From Loripinus fragilis (taxonomy: Eukaryota > Mollusca > Bivalvia > Lucinida > Lucinidae), in assembly GCA_964019695.1 (NCBI GenBank), contig OZ026520.1, forward strand, positions 22,768,130 through 22,832,129: a DNA stretch of 64,000 bases. Direction: 5' to 3'. Below are positions 32,501-41,300 of this stretch, in pieces. The notes under the pieces were generated by a model. The model made no database searches, had not been told where the DNA came from, and was given only the letters and a program-made list of their open reading frames with translations. The stretch's first letter is position 1; the number at the start of each line of letters is the position of its first letter. A program made the translations under genes and the position numbers.

Positions 32501-33157
32501 TAATATGGACCAGTTCATGGCATTTTGATACTTATTCCACATGCATTAAACCTGAATTTAAACGCCTTCGCATTTGTGCAGGATCATCAGAGAAATAAAA
32601 TCTCATGTGCTGGCTCAATTATTGGCTTAAAACTTTGAAGACTTCTAACCCCAAAACAGTTACTTTTGCAAACAGTGAAGACGCGGATAAAATATAATGA
32701 GACAATTCATCAGGGTCTGCACTATTTGCTAAAACAATATTAATTTTTAGAGAAACAAATACACTATATTTGTTTGGAATTACAACATACAATCCCTCCA
32801 TATATACAATGGACCATCCTGACCTAGCTTTTTCTAACTTAAAGGTATATTCCATTGGTCCTAAAAGGGTTAATACATGTGTGATAAGTACCATTGTCTA
32901 ATGGTCTGGCGCATTCGGACACGTTCTTTTTCAGGATGCAAGCTAGAAAGCAAGAAATCCAACTGTCCACTCGTAGACAGTTTAAGGAGGCTGACTATAA
33001 AATGACAGATATTGATGTGGTGATTGACACTCAATTTACAGAAGAGAAGATGTCAAATAGTAATGGGATGATGAACAATCAGTTTCAAGCAGGGATAACG
33101 GAGGCTACAATAGATTCATCTTTTGCTATGGACATTAACGACAGTGTACATCTTTGA
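17544..33157 (+). CDS. EGF-repeat single-pass transmembrane receptor-like gene (5' end not found)
   Basis: Five exons are supported: 17544-23573, 26657-26807, 29935-30106, 30856-30953 and 32935-33157. Junction phases are 1/1, 2/2, 0/0 and 2/2, so the frame is continuous to TGA at 33155-33157. The product has 52 EGF modules, about 107 residues of juxtamembrane sequence, one hydrophobic helix and a 75-residue polar tail ending in VHL: a type I cell-surface protein. Tandem calcium-binding EGF modules form stiff rods that mediate adhesion or ligand binding, as in Notch, fibropellins and fibrillins. No Notch LNR, RAM or ankyrin parts are present, so it is not Notch itself. The signal peptide exon must lie upstream. 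Function is unknown. Confidence 0.85.
18479..23266 (+). repeat. 42 x 114-bp tandem array coding for cbEGF modules
   Basis: The distance from the first NINEC codon (18479) to the divergent DIDEC (23267) is 4,788 bases, exactly 42 x 114, so no indel has occurred in any unit. Most units differ at only a few codons (T/I after SG, D/N, CTC/CKC/CIC, TGYT/TGYM). Higher-order blocks are visible: a 228-bp dimer repeated four times at about 21990-22900, and a 570-bp block (five units) starting near 20491 and repeated near 21061. Confidence 0.95.
24385..24498. mobile_element. Palindromic MITE family C copy 1
   Basis: Ends CACACATGTTT and AAAACATGTGTG are inverted. The inner parts (CCTCGGACTTGGCCTG..., CTCGGGACCCGGCAGATGTTA) resemble the copy at 52297-52441. 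Confidence 0.55.
24505..24842 (-). mobile_element. Element family B copy 1
   Basis: About 340 bp. On its own strand it starts near TATCATATGATAACGCATCTGGGAG and ends CATGATCACTCATGTAAGA. Landmarks are AAACCACTAGTGGTTTA and a hairpin ATAAAATGC(T/G)CGGCAAGCCTCGCATTTTAT. Copies are at 28752, 30563, 51888/52440 and 56093. Confidence 0.65.
25092..25915. mobile_element. DNA transposon-like element with about 215-bp inverted termini
   Basis: The left arm 25092-25310 (ACTCAACTACAAAAGAAACC ... AAATGACAAGTTT) is the complement of the right arm 25690-25915. The 380-bp interior has no transposase frame, so it is non-autonomous. The flanks are TATA-rich, so the target duplication is unclear. Confidence 0.7.
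26420..26575 (-). mobile_element. Dispersed repeat family D, fragment
   Basis: Matches family D in the GTGACCACAAGGCTGCAAG, AACCGCCTTGGAACAG and GGAGGGCTTAA blocks; the middle is degenerate. Confidence 0.45.
26657..26807 (+). CDS. EGF receptor gene, juxtamembrane exon 1
   Basis: 151 nt between acceptor GATTTGTAG and donor ATGG|GTATGT, phase 1 in and phase 2 out. It encodes about 50 residues (LLSLTFVGVADSAQ ... ESAHYSLKHG). The alternating hydrophobic beginning and the position between EGF modules and membrane would suit a small SEA-like or stalk fold, but I see no diagnostic motif. Confidence 0.75.
27893..27957. repeat. Hairpin, 29-bp stem
   Basis: GTGTGAGGGTAGGATAGAAA and its complement face each other around CATCCCTTGGGATG, with almost no loop. 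Confidence 0.8.
28060..28435. repeat. Three diverged units of a 160-170 bp repeat
   Basis: The phrase (A)CTA(G/C)(A)GATGCTAC(A/G/T)TA(C)CAAATATC recurs near 28072, 28253 and 28410, twice followed by AAGGCTCTA or GAGGCTCTA. Confidence 0.55.
28752..29090 (+). mobile_element. Element family B copy 2
   Basis: From TATCATATGACGTCGCGTCT to CACTCATGTAAGATCCTCTA, with the AAACCACTAGTGGTTTA palindrome and the AAATGCTCGGCAAGCCTCGCATTTTAT hairpin. It is the most complete copy in the window. Confidence 0.7.
29212..29925. mobile_element. MITE family E copy with nested family D repeat
   Basis: The left end AGGCCTGGACGCGAGAAACC and the right end ATCGCGTCGAGGTCC are inverted. Between them sit a family D copy (29240-29495) and a palindromic tract of TCGATGAAATATATTTGG units (29620-29793). 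The right end stops about 10 bases before the pyrimidine tract of the next exon. Confidence 0.55.
29240..29495 (+). mobile_element. Dispersed repeat family D, copy 2
   Basis: TTGTTATTGTTACTCCCATTGTGGGAG block through GTGATTGTGGTATTTCCTGA, closely similar to 57780-58020 and 35427-35640. Confidence 0.65.
29935..30106 (+). CDS. EGF receptor gene, juxtamembrane exon 2
   Basis: 172 nt between acceptor TTGCATTCTTCAG and donor ACACG|GTAATA, phase 2 in and phase 0 out. It encodes EDTTTFSAKISCG ... TPTFLDDT, about 57 extracellular residues with one Cys and one NIS N-glycosylation site, leading directly to the transmembrane exon. Confidence 0.78.
30244..30540. repeat. GA/TG-rich minisatellite in intron
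   Basis: Degenerate copies built from GGTGGCGACGTCTG and GATGATGTGGATGATGACGT. In an intron, with no preserved frame. Confidence 0.65.
30563..30852 (+). mobile_element. Element family B copy 3, abutting the TM exon
   Basis: Starts inside the family consensus (ATAACGTCCATAACAACGTTGCG), contains a short internal duplication (30650-30730), and ends CACTCAAGTAAGCTCCTCTA. The next bases TGTTTTAG are the acceptor of the transmembrane exon. Confidence 0.65.
30856..30953 (+). CDS. EGF receptor gene, transmembrane exon
   Basis: 98 nt between acceptor TATGTTTTAG and donor AGAAG|GTGAGC, phase 0 in and phase 2 out. It encodes ESWLKGNW followed by about 22 hydrophobic residues (GVVVAIMVAVVLCVFAVTYL) and LAKRR, a stop-transfer signal with the basic side inward. 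This fixes a type I topology for the protein. Confidence 0.88.
31564..31765 (+). mobile_element. tRNA-derived SINE, family S3 copy 2
   Basis: The head has A box TGGCTCAGTGGTAGAGTG and B box GGGTTCGAGCCTC. The body has TCCTTGAGCAAGACAC and TTAGTACTGGTTCAACCCAGGA, then (AAAC)n. The head looks tRNA-like but is fused to the SINE body, so it is not a tRNA gene. Confidence 0.8.
32094..32391. repeat. Six 50-bp tandem repeats
   Basis: The ACTAGTCGCTGT phrase recurs exactly every 50 bases at 32132, 32182, 32232, 32282, 32332 and 32382. The unit contains TTGTCAAACTTGTTCCATGC. Copies are over 90 percent alike by eye. Confidence 0.9.
32935..33157 (+). CDS. EGF receptor gene, cytoplasmic tail exon and stop
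   Basis: Acceptor GTTCTTTTTCAG, phase 2 in. It encodes a polar 74-residue tail (MQARKQEIQLSTRRQ ... MDINDSVHL) rich in Asp, Asn, Gln and Met, then TGA. No kinase, death or ankyrin domain is present. The C-terminal S-V-H-L resembles a weak PDZ-binding end; that is inference. Confidence 0.82.
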
Positions 33158-33244
33158 TGTTTATTAATCAAGGCTTATCTGCTTCCTAAGGAAAGGACTA
33201 CCAATTTGTAATTTGTTATCCTATAAATAGAGAATACTAGGCGA

Positions 33245-33352
33245 GTGTCTTTTGATATCAAGTTTACCAGGCAAGGCTTTGAGAACGCTTGTTGACATCA
33301 TGAGGCTTGCCGAGCGATTCAGCAGAGCCTGGTAAACTTGTTATCAAAAGAC
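33245..33352. repeat. Imperfect hairpin downstream of EGF gene stop
   Basis: TCTTTTGATATCAAGTTTACC at the left and the inverted GGTAAACTTGTTATCAAAAG at the right, with GGCTTGCCGAGCG inside. It may be a foldback element; it lies in the likely 3' UTR. Confidence 0.65.
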
Positions 33353-33879
33353 GCAAACCTGGTATTCTATCTAACAGTTTATCCATTGTTTCACTCTTCA
33401 GACTAGCGATAATGGCGTATTTGTTTTCTTTTTGTGTCGATTCAGTGTCATTTGCACCGTCACTCAAAAAGTGCAACGTCATCATGACCTGATAAAGGCA
33501 CATGCCGTGAGATAGACAATGTTTATCAGGCAACGTGCAACAATGCAGTTAATATGAGAGGTAACTGATAAATATACAGTGCAGCTATTCAGAAGTATTG
33601 TTGAAGATGAAGTTATTTCTTTGAGGCGTCCTTTGGGTTTAGCTTATCTAAGTTCAGTAGATCAATTGCCTGACCATATATACAAAATGTACATGTGGTG
33701 GTTATGGTCCAATTAGTACCTGTTTGAGGTAATAAGAAACCAGTTTTTATCAGAACGTTCGGTTTCAGAGCCTAGTTCGAATCTTTAACATAGGGTTGAA
33801 ACAAATATAGATGTATACAACTGTACCATACATATAAGCCATTGTTGGGTTTAGCACAGCTCATCTTTAAAATGTCTTT

Positions 33880-33885
33880 AATAAA
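33880..33885 (+). terminator. Candidate polyadenylation signal of the EGF gene
   Basis: AATAAA about 720 bases after the stop. No transcript data; chosen only as the first canonical hexamer downstream. Confidence 0.3.
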
Positions 33886-34740
33886 GTTTTAAGGGTTATG
33901 GTTACCCTCCTCATTTAGGCTCTAAAACTTATGATCTGATCACATACTAGAAGCGTCTCAATGAGACGCTTCTAAAGTGTGCCAACAATCTGTGTTAGAA
34001 CAAAGATGAAAAAAAGTAGTATTTTTGTTTAAAATGGTCAGTTTCAGCCCTGATATTGTGAAATAATGATCATTGGAAAGGGGTCAACAGTAATTACATG
34101 ATTTGAAACTGAAAAGTTTGTTGTGTACGTATGCCTGTCCATCTGTCCACCATATGTCTGTCCAACTGTCTATTGGCTATCAGTTAGTTAAAATATATAT
34201 CACTTAGAAATTATTTGATTTGTCTATGTTTTCATTATATGCTCAAGTCATTGGCTTTGCTAAATCTTACTCATTACTCACTAGTGCCGTCTGCTGATAA
34301 CTTTTGCAAACAGGTTGTGCTCATATCTAGATCAATTTTTTTAACACTCAGATGGTATTCCTGAAAGAATTTTTACAAGAAATTGATTTTTAAAAAAAAT
34401 CAGATGACAAAAAAGCATTAAAATGCAAAACGTTAATTGTCTTTGTCTGAGGCTAAGCTGAGGCAAAAAATTTAAAATAGGTACCCCCCTCCCCCAGTTT
34501 TAAGCATACCATTTAAATTACAAAGAATATTTTCACGACACCTGGATCTGAAATGTTTGATGTTTAATATGGCCATATGTCTGTCCACTTACCCATCTGT
34601 TATCAGTTAATAAAACGTTCTATAACTTAGAAACTACTTTGTATTTTTTCCAAAAAATAAATACTGATAATATCTACTTCTAGTAGACATTTGGCTTGCA
34701 TACATATCAGTTTCTTTGTCTGAGGCTGAGGCACTATCTT

Positions 34741-34984
34741 TCATATGGGCTGCGTTGCGAGGAAACCTGCCTTTGGGGTTTCTGTCAAAGGGAGTTTCAA
34801 ACCGGTCTCATCAGCTACAAAGACCATCTAGATATTTGAAACTTCACCTGTAGCAAGTTTACATATAAAACTTTCCAAACAATTAATAACAAAGGCGCTA
34901 ATCAGACTGCGCGGATGCGCAGGCTGGTCTGCGCCTGTGTTGTTCAGAACTCCGGAAGACAGGTTTTCTCACGACGAGGCCCAT
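34741..34984. mobile_element. MITE family E copy, full length
   Basis: Terminal inverted repeats of about 42 bp: ATATGGGCTGCGTTGCGAGG at the left and the complement of CTCACGACGAGGCCCATAT at the right. Interior GCGCTAATCAGACTGCG is shared with family A elements. Confidence 0.75.
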
Positions 34985-35147
34985 ATAAACCTGAATAATC
35001 ATTTCTCATGAACAGATTCAAATTGGATGCAGTTTATTGTTTAAATAAATTCTACTAGCAAATACTTACTTTCATATCATCTCTTACTCGTATGCACAGG
35101 TTAAATCTATATGCTCTAGCTCTCACGAATAAATTAAAATTGTGAAG

Positions 35148-35283
35148 ACCCAATATCCAATATCTATATTAAATTCGAAAAAGTGGATACTCATATTTAT
35201 TGAAACTGTCAGTGAGTTGAATTTATTAAAGCAATATACTGTATTCAAACTTAAACTTAAGTAGCATTTTCATAAAAATACCC

Positions 35284-35323
<40 letters not shown>

Positions 35324-35762
35324 GCATACTCTGACTGAACAGATTAAAACTGCAAGCATATAAAATTATCAGATTCATATAAACTGTAAGCCACATCGTT
35401 TTGACTAGAATCAAACTCTGTTCTGTTGTCGTTGACTTTTTGTTTATTGTTACTCCCATTGTGGGAGTCTGTAATTGTTCTATGTTTTGTTGTACGTTGC
35501 TTTGTGTCCGTTCTAGTATTGCAATTATCTTGATGGGGAAGAGAGAGCTGAAGTCTAGTGATGTTTGAACGGCTCTTCTTCACGGTGCCACAGGGTTGTC
35601 TGCGGTTTGTGCTTGTGATGTTTTCTGATCATACTCACTAACTATTTCTATGAAACATCTATGATGATAAAACTCAATTAAAACGCGAGCAGCATGGCTC
35701 ATTGACAGTTTAAAAATATGAATATCCACTTTTCGAATTTAATATAGATATTAGATCGTTGC
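35148..35762. mobile_element. Composite foldback element carrying a family D copy
   Basis: About 65-bp inverted arms (ATCTATATTAAATTCGAAAA at the left, its complement at 35735-35756) enclose a (CT)n microsatellite at 35287-35322 and a family D repeat at 35427-35650. No coding frame. Confidence 0.65.
35427..35650 (+). mobile_element. Dispersed repeat family D, copy 3
   Basis: TTTTTGTTTATTGTTACTCC block through TTCTGATCATACTCACTAAC, nested inside the foldback element. Confidence 0.65.
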
Positions 35763-37430
35763 AAACTCAGCACATATACGTTCTGGTTCTGTTCTAAATC
35801 ATGACTGCGTTTTATTAACAATACTTGTCATTTTAAAAATATATAATCACTCAAATGTAGTCGCAAATGTATTAGATCTCAATTTGTTTTTAAAATGCAC
35901 AGCCAGACGAGGAACGTCCTTACAAACAGTTGGCAGAATGTTAAAAAATCATAATAAACTAACAGTAATATATGAATGTATGCTACTTAATTTCTAGTGC
36001 CAGAAGAGAGTGTGGGGAACCAAGAAGTCAGTCATCTTCAGCAGAATGATAAAATGTGTTAAAAGGGCTAAGCAAAATAATTGTACTATTTACTTGATGT
36101 GAGACACAGATTTTGGATTTCACACTGTAGACAAATTGAATTTTGATGAAGTGCCTTATATGATTAGTTTCAGATTCAACATAAGAATGTGAGAAGTATT
36201 TTGAATATAACACTTTGAAAGAAGTGATGCATCACAAAATTGGTGAGCTCTACTGTAGAATTTAACCTCTGTACCCAATTAACGATTCAAAGATATAGAT
36301 ATAACTAAACATGAAAGTGCCATATGACAGCCTGGTTGTTAATAATTAACACTTTGTAAACTAGTGACTTCTAAATTTGTTCTTTGGCAAACATTGGAGA
36401 CCCAGATAACATGCGACATGATGCAGCATTACATCAGGGTCTACACTGTTTGCTATGACAAAAACATATTCAACGAAAGAAATACACCATTTTGTGGAAA
36501 ATGTAACCTTTGACCACTCAGTATATATACAATGGACCATTCAAAGTTTTTTGGATCAAACCAAAAATAGGAATCCATTTGGACAGATAATTAAACCAGA
36601 AAGTAATACTGCTTGTCTATTGTTGTGTTTCAGATTCCCATTTGTACATATACAATTATATTGTTTATTATGTTAATGTTTATCTAAAAGAGACAAAAAA
36701 CATCAAAATCTGGTAATTTAGAATTTTGGATTCAGATGGCCAGCCCCAGATAAGAACATTCCTACATTATATCGATACACAGTGGCTTTAATGACTCAAT
36801 ATGGCACAGTGACAGTCCTAAAGCCTTTCAAACAATTCTACTAGGTTATGTACCTACTATTTGTAATGTAAATACCCTCTTCAAAATGTGCTGAGGCACA
36901 CATTATGTAAACATATGTCTGTATAAAGGCCAAGCTTGTATTTTAGATAAAGTAAAATCTCCACAACCTTTGGTATATATTGATCGAAAATAATAGCACA
37001 TAGCTTTTTTATAAATCGACAGTATTATTTCTACATTACACATTCTTCGATATGCCTACTTGAAAATATTCAATTAGACCCTACCTATACACATACATTT
37101 TATGAGAAAACAGAAAAAATGAGTACTTGTTGTATCATGAACCAACGAGAATTACTATCTTTAAATGGAAAGATTTCTGTAATGAAAAAAACTAATTGAA
37201 CAATTTCATGAAATAAAGTGTGGTACTTATCACAGATGCAAAAAGTCAATCTTAACACATCTAAACGCTAAACGCCTTGTTCGCCTGAGTATTCTTCAAT
37301 GTCCGGACTGAAAATTTGCGAGTAGCAAAAACGGTAGTAATACTGCATATATACACATGCTTGTCTGAGCCTTCGTTGCTTGCTTCGTTGCTTGCATATG
37401 CTATAAGCATGGAACATTAGGCTTTTAGAT
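35763..37430. other. AT-rich spacer between convergent genes
   Basis: No gene supported. Near 36380-36560 is a stretch shared in part with 32640-32890 and 56700-56830 (GCAAACAGTG and ATACAATGGACCAT phrases), probably old repeats. Confidence 0.4.
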
Positions 37431-37670
37431 GGGCTGCAACATGTGATTACCAACAATGTGGCATTTTGACTAGTGTAGACCCCGATTAGCTTGTGCAGCC
37501 TCCTTTCTAGCTTAGAAACTCCAAATAATGTTCGGTCAGTAGCTTAACAGTCATAGAACATTCAAGCGACTAGCAAAGGCTCTGATCAGACTGCGCATAT
37601 GCGCAAGCTGATCTGAGGCTTTGCTGGTCGCACATATCTCATTGTTGGAAATCTCATGTCACAGCTCAAA
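37431..37670 (+). mobile_element. MITE family A copy 4, full length
   Basis: GGGCTGCAACATGTGATT at the left, ATCTCATGTCACAGCTC at the right, with the GACTGCGCATATGCGCAAGC central palindrome. Confidence 0.75.
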
Positions 37671-37800
37671 TTATGGTGAAGCCGTAAGTGCTTTTTCGGG
37701 GACATTATCCAGTTCAAGCTGAAAAATCAATTTTTTATATATGCATTTTATATTATCAGTCTTCCACTCAAATGCTAGTTATCTTTACAAAACAAATTGT

Positions 37801-37806
37801 TTTATT
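37801..37806 (-). terminator. Candidate polyadenylation signal of the mucolipin gene
   Basis: AATAAA on the minus strand about 205 bases after the mucolipin stop codon. Confidence 0.3.
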
Positions 37807-38009
37807 TTTAACGGAAGCGTTGAAACAGACAATGGGTGAAACTGGTGACCATAACTCTGCAGCTAAACTTGAACGCAAATAATCAGAGGCACAAAGAAGC
37901 ATGACTTAGATCACATAATTTTTTTCAATGTTTTGCATCAAGAAATAGATTGGTTTCATCTAGGTCGACAACAATGGAAATGTAAATCGTGATGTTTTCT
38001 TGAATTTGT

Positions 38010-38342
38010 TCATTCTTTCTTCACTCGAGGAAATGTAACCAATGAGCAAATATAACATCTACAGTATGTATCTGGCTCCGCCTCTAGAAAAGCCTGAATA
38101 GTCTTTGGTCTGTTTAAAAGTATCCGTTTCTTGTCCTTTGAAATTCGGATCATTTTCCCCAGCTCATATCTCAACATATCTTCCTCAGGACTGAGCTTAG
38201 TTTGTGAGTCGAGGAAGTATAGGAGATATGATTTTAGAGCGTGTGTTCCTGTTCCATGCTGATGAGACGATGTTAGAACTCGCTTTATTGCTTTCTCCAT
38301 GTCAGACAGATCTCTATCTTCACTTTTCTCTCTGTAATAATC
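38010..38342 (-). CDS. MCOLN: Mucolipin last exon: cytosolic C-terminal tail
   Basis: 333 nt from acceptor ATTTTTCAG (phase 0) to the stop at 38010. It gives 110 charged residues (DYYREKSEDRDLSDMEKAIKR... onward), longer than the roughly 60-residue tails I associate with vertebrate mucolipins. Near the end is YCRCYICSL, a Cys cluster placed like the palmitoylated cysteines of TRPML1. DKKRILL is only loosely similar to an acidic dileucine sorting signal. Confidence 0.82.
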   Translation of the reverse strand, partial: DYYREKSEDRDLSDMEKAIKRVLTSSHQHGTGTHALKSYLLYFLDSQTKLSPEEDMLRYELGKMIRISKDKKRILLNRPKTIQAFLEAEPDTYCRCYICSLVTFPRVKKE

Positions 38343-41300
38343 CTGAAAAATAACCATTTAGAGACTAAGATGTTGGTAATTGTCGCATGAGTGAGCAGCT
38401 GAGCAGGAAAGGCTATCTCTCTGCAAACCTTATAAACTACAAATCTTATATGAGCTGCGGCACGAGATTTCCTACAATGTTTTATGTGCAACAGCAAAGG
38501 CTCAGATCAGTCTGCGCGTATGCGCAGTCTGATTAGAGCCTTTGCTGGTCACTTGAATATTCTATAACTGTTAGGCTACTGACCGCACAAAATTTGGAGT
38601 TTCTAAGCTTACTAGGAGGCTGCACCGGCTCGTCTGAGTGTATCCATGCCAAAATGCCACATTAGTGGAAATATCATTTATGTGAGCCGCAACATGAGAT
38701 TTACAACTATGCGCTATATGCCACAAGCAACGCCTCAGATGAGCCTAGGCATTCGCGCAGTCTGACAAGAGCTTTTGCTTGTCACTTGAAAAGTCTATGA
38801 GCGTTAAGCTACTGACTGAACAATATTTTGACTTTCTGAACTTAAAAGGAGGTTGCACAGGCTCGTCTGAGTCTACACTTGTCAAAATGCTGCTTTGTTG
38901 GTAATTTCATGTCACGGCTCATATATGATTATTGGTTGTTACACTTGAACCTTTCACGTACTTCTCATACTTTTAAATAAAGGGGTCTGTTATCAGGCTC
39001 AATGGCGCATCTGACATAAAACTTTCTTCGTGGGTCAGAGCCTGATGTTTGTTTATGACTGGGTCCATCGTGGCTCAAATGGACTTTTTCTCTAGCTCCA
39101 GCAGTCTGTGAGTTGGGAGCCCTTTTCTTTGCTTCATCACAGTATGTTACTTGATTTGGTTGTTGCCTAGTTATGCTACATTGCATAAAATCGGAAGCCT
39201 CTATGTGAGCAAAACAAGTTATCTGTTATTACGACAGCAGAATCTGGGGTGAATATTTGGCAATAACATTAATTAAAGCCCCAGGTGACTTTAGTTGCTG
39301 TCCATTCTATTCTGTTATTGTTGATGAATTGTTTATTTTTGTTCCCATTGTTTGTATAGTTATTGTGTTATGTCCTTGTTTTATAATGCAGTAATTTGTG
39401 TATTTTCTAATTTTGCAATCATCTCGCTGTGGGAGGAAAAGCTGGTCATTTTACTTCTGTTGTTTTTTATACCATGTGGCTGTTAATGTTTTTTGCTTCT
39501 TCCTCAGAGTGCCATGAGTTGGCATGCGATTGTGACGTATCCTGGTCATACTCACTTATTTTTTCAACAGTTGCACGCCATTTAATTGTATTCTGTTTAT
39601 TTATCTGTATTTAATTTACCAATTTATAGTTTGCACCCGATCATAGTGAAGTTGCGTAGTTGGTCAAGTTCAGCTACCGTATTCATTGGATTGGTCAAAT
39701 ATATGTATTTCGGTCATATTTCTAACTGTAAATCTGTTTAGTCACTGCAATATGATAGTATATGAACTTCAGCTTGACAAGCTTACTTTTGACTATGATA
39801 TGACGCTAAATCTATTTATGCCTAATGGAATTTCCCACCCTTATCAAATGGAATGGTCCATTTCGAATTTAAGGGGTGCTGGCTAGTACGTTTTACTTTC
39901 ATTAAAAGGGGTACTTGCATCTGTGCCCACGCATGGATTTTCTTTGAACTTTGCATATAAATAATTCATTATATACAAACTACGAAAATGTATTTATCGA
40001 ATAAGATAGTTAAGAATAAGGCTTAGGAAGCAACCCTGACGTACTCCATCTTTGAGGTGGTACCTGTCTCTAAACTTCTATGTCCTAAATCTATGGTTTG
40101 TTTATTTTTATGATTTGTTATCTAGATTGAATCCAAAATACCATAGACATTATATTAATACCACAAAACCATTTGGATAAAGTATGGTTTACGTTTTCTG
40201 AAGAAGTGATTATAAAATTTCAATATTTTTTCTCAAAAATTTACAAATCATTCAACATTCAATTCCAAAGATAGATATGTTCTAGTCTTTGTCAAGATAT
40301 CATATTATCACAAAAACATGCCATATATATCCTGCTGATCTGAGCCAAATTTCATGAAAATCCAAACCCGGTAACTTCGTCATTTCCTTACTCTTATGGG
40401 TATAGGTCAATTTTAGCAAATATAATCATTTAGTTGAAATGAATCAATAACTCGACAGAAGGATGATGTTTTTACATCAACTTCCACTTTTCTTGAAGAA
40501 AGACATGTTTAGACAATTTCAAATGATTCAATGGCTGGAAATGCTGAAGAACTCAGCCCCATGTCATGGGGCTATGGGGCTAAGACAATGTGTATCACTT
40601 TCTCAAGTCCTGAATGATATTGTTTAAGAAACATAATATCATAATCATAAACGTGTGAAAGCAAGAAGACTAAATATTTCTTTACATCCCAACTGAACTA
40701 GAGTAACCACATTTTGGTGCCGTGACCAGGATAAAGTGTAACAGAGTCTTATCAAAGGTATCATATGACAGTGTTCTACATGAATAAGTGAGGTCCAAAA
40801 ACGAAACTGTATGCCTAGAATATACAGCCAGCTAAAGTATAAATGTTCCTATTTGATTGAAATCAGCATCAGTTTTACAGAACAGAATGATCAGAGAAGA
40901 ATTGAGCATTAGATTAGCAATACCTTTGGGGCCATGAGTTCTCTTTTGACCAAAATGGTTAATTGTAACCAATTGGTTTGGTAGGGGGCTATTCTTGTGA
41001 ACCAGGTTTATTTATGAGGCTTACAATTATAAAATCATAGATATAAGGTTCTTCTCTTGTATGAACTGACTTGTCATAAGGTTTCTCTTCTGTATGAATT
41101 AAAATTCTTAATAATGTAATATATTACGTTTAACATTGGTTAGATGTAGTTTTAACGTTAGAACCTAGATGTGGTAAGTACAGGTGTCACCATATTGAAT
41201 CATTTTGGGTAATATTATTGTGTAAGCACTTCATTAAATAAGAATCATGGCATTATATGGCAAAGAATATTGTTTTTTTTTTCTTTGCCAATCCATAATA

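Larger units (their letters stand above)
30954..32934. other. Intron of the EGF receptor gene
   Basis: Holds a SINE (31564-31765), the 50-bp repeat array (32094-32391) and a family A end near 32560-32610. No exon is required by phase. Confidence 0.6.
33158..34740. other. Spacer 3' of EGF gene
   Basis: Besides the two hairpins (33245-33352 and 33945-33975, TAGAAGCGTCTCA facing its complement), a pair of diverged direct copies with CATATGTCTGTCCA...ATCAGTTA...ACTTAGAAA lies near 34150 and 34570. No gene is seen. Confidence 0.45.

Noticed and set aside
17544..33157. Notch receptor
   Set aside because: No LNR repeats, RAM or ankyrin repeats; the tail is only about 75 residues.
35287..35322. (CT)n tract as promoter element
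   Set aside because: A plain dinucleotide microsatellite inside a transposon; no gene starts nearby.
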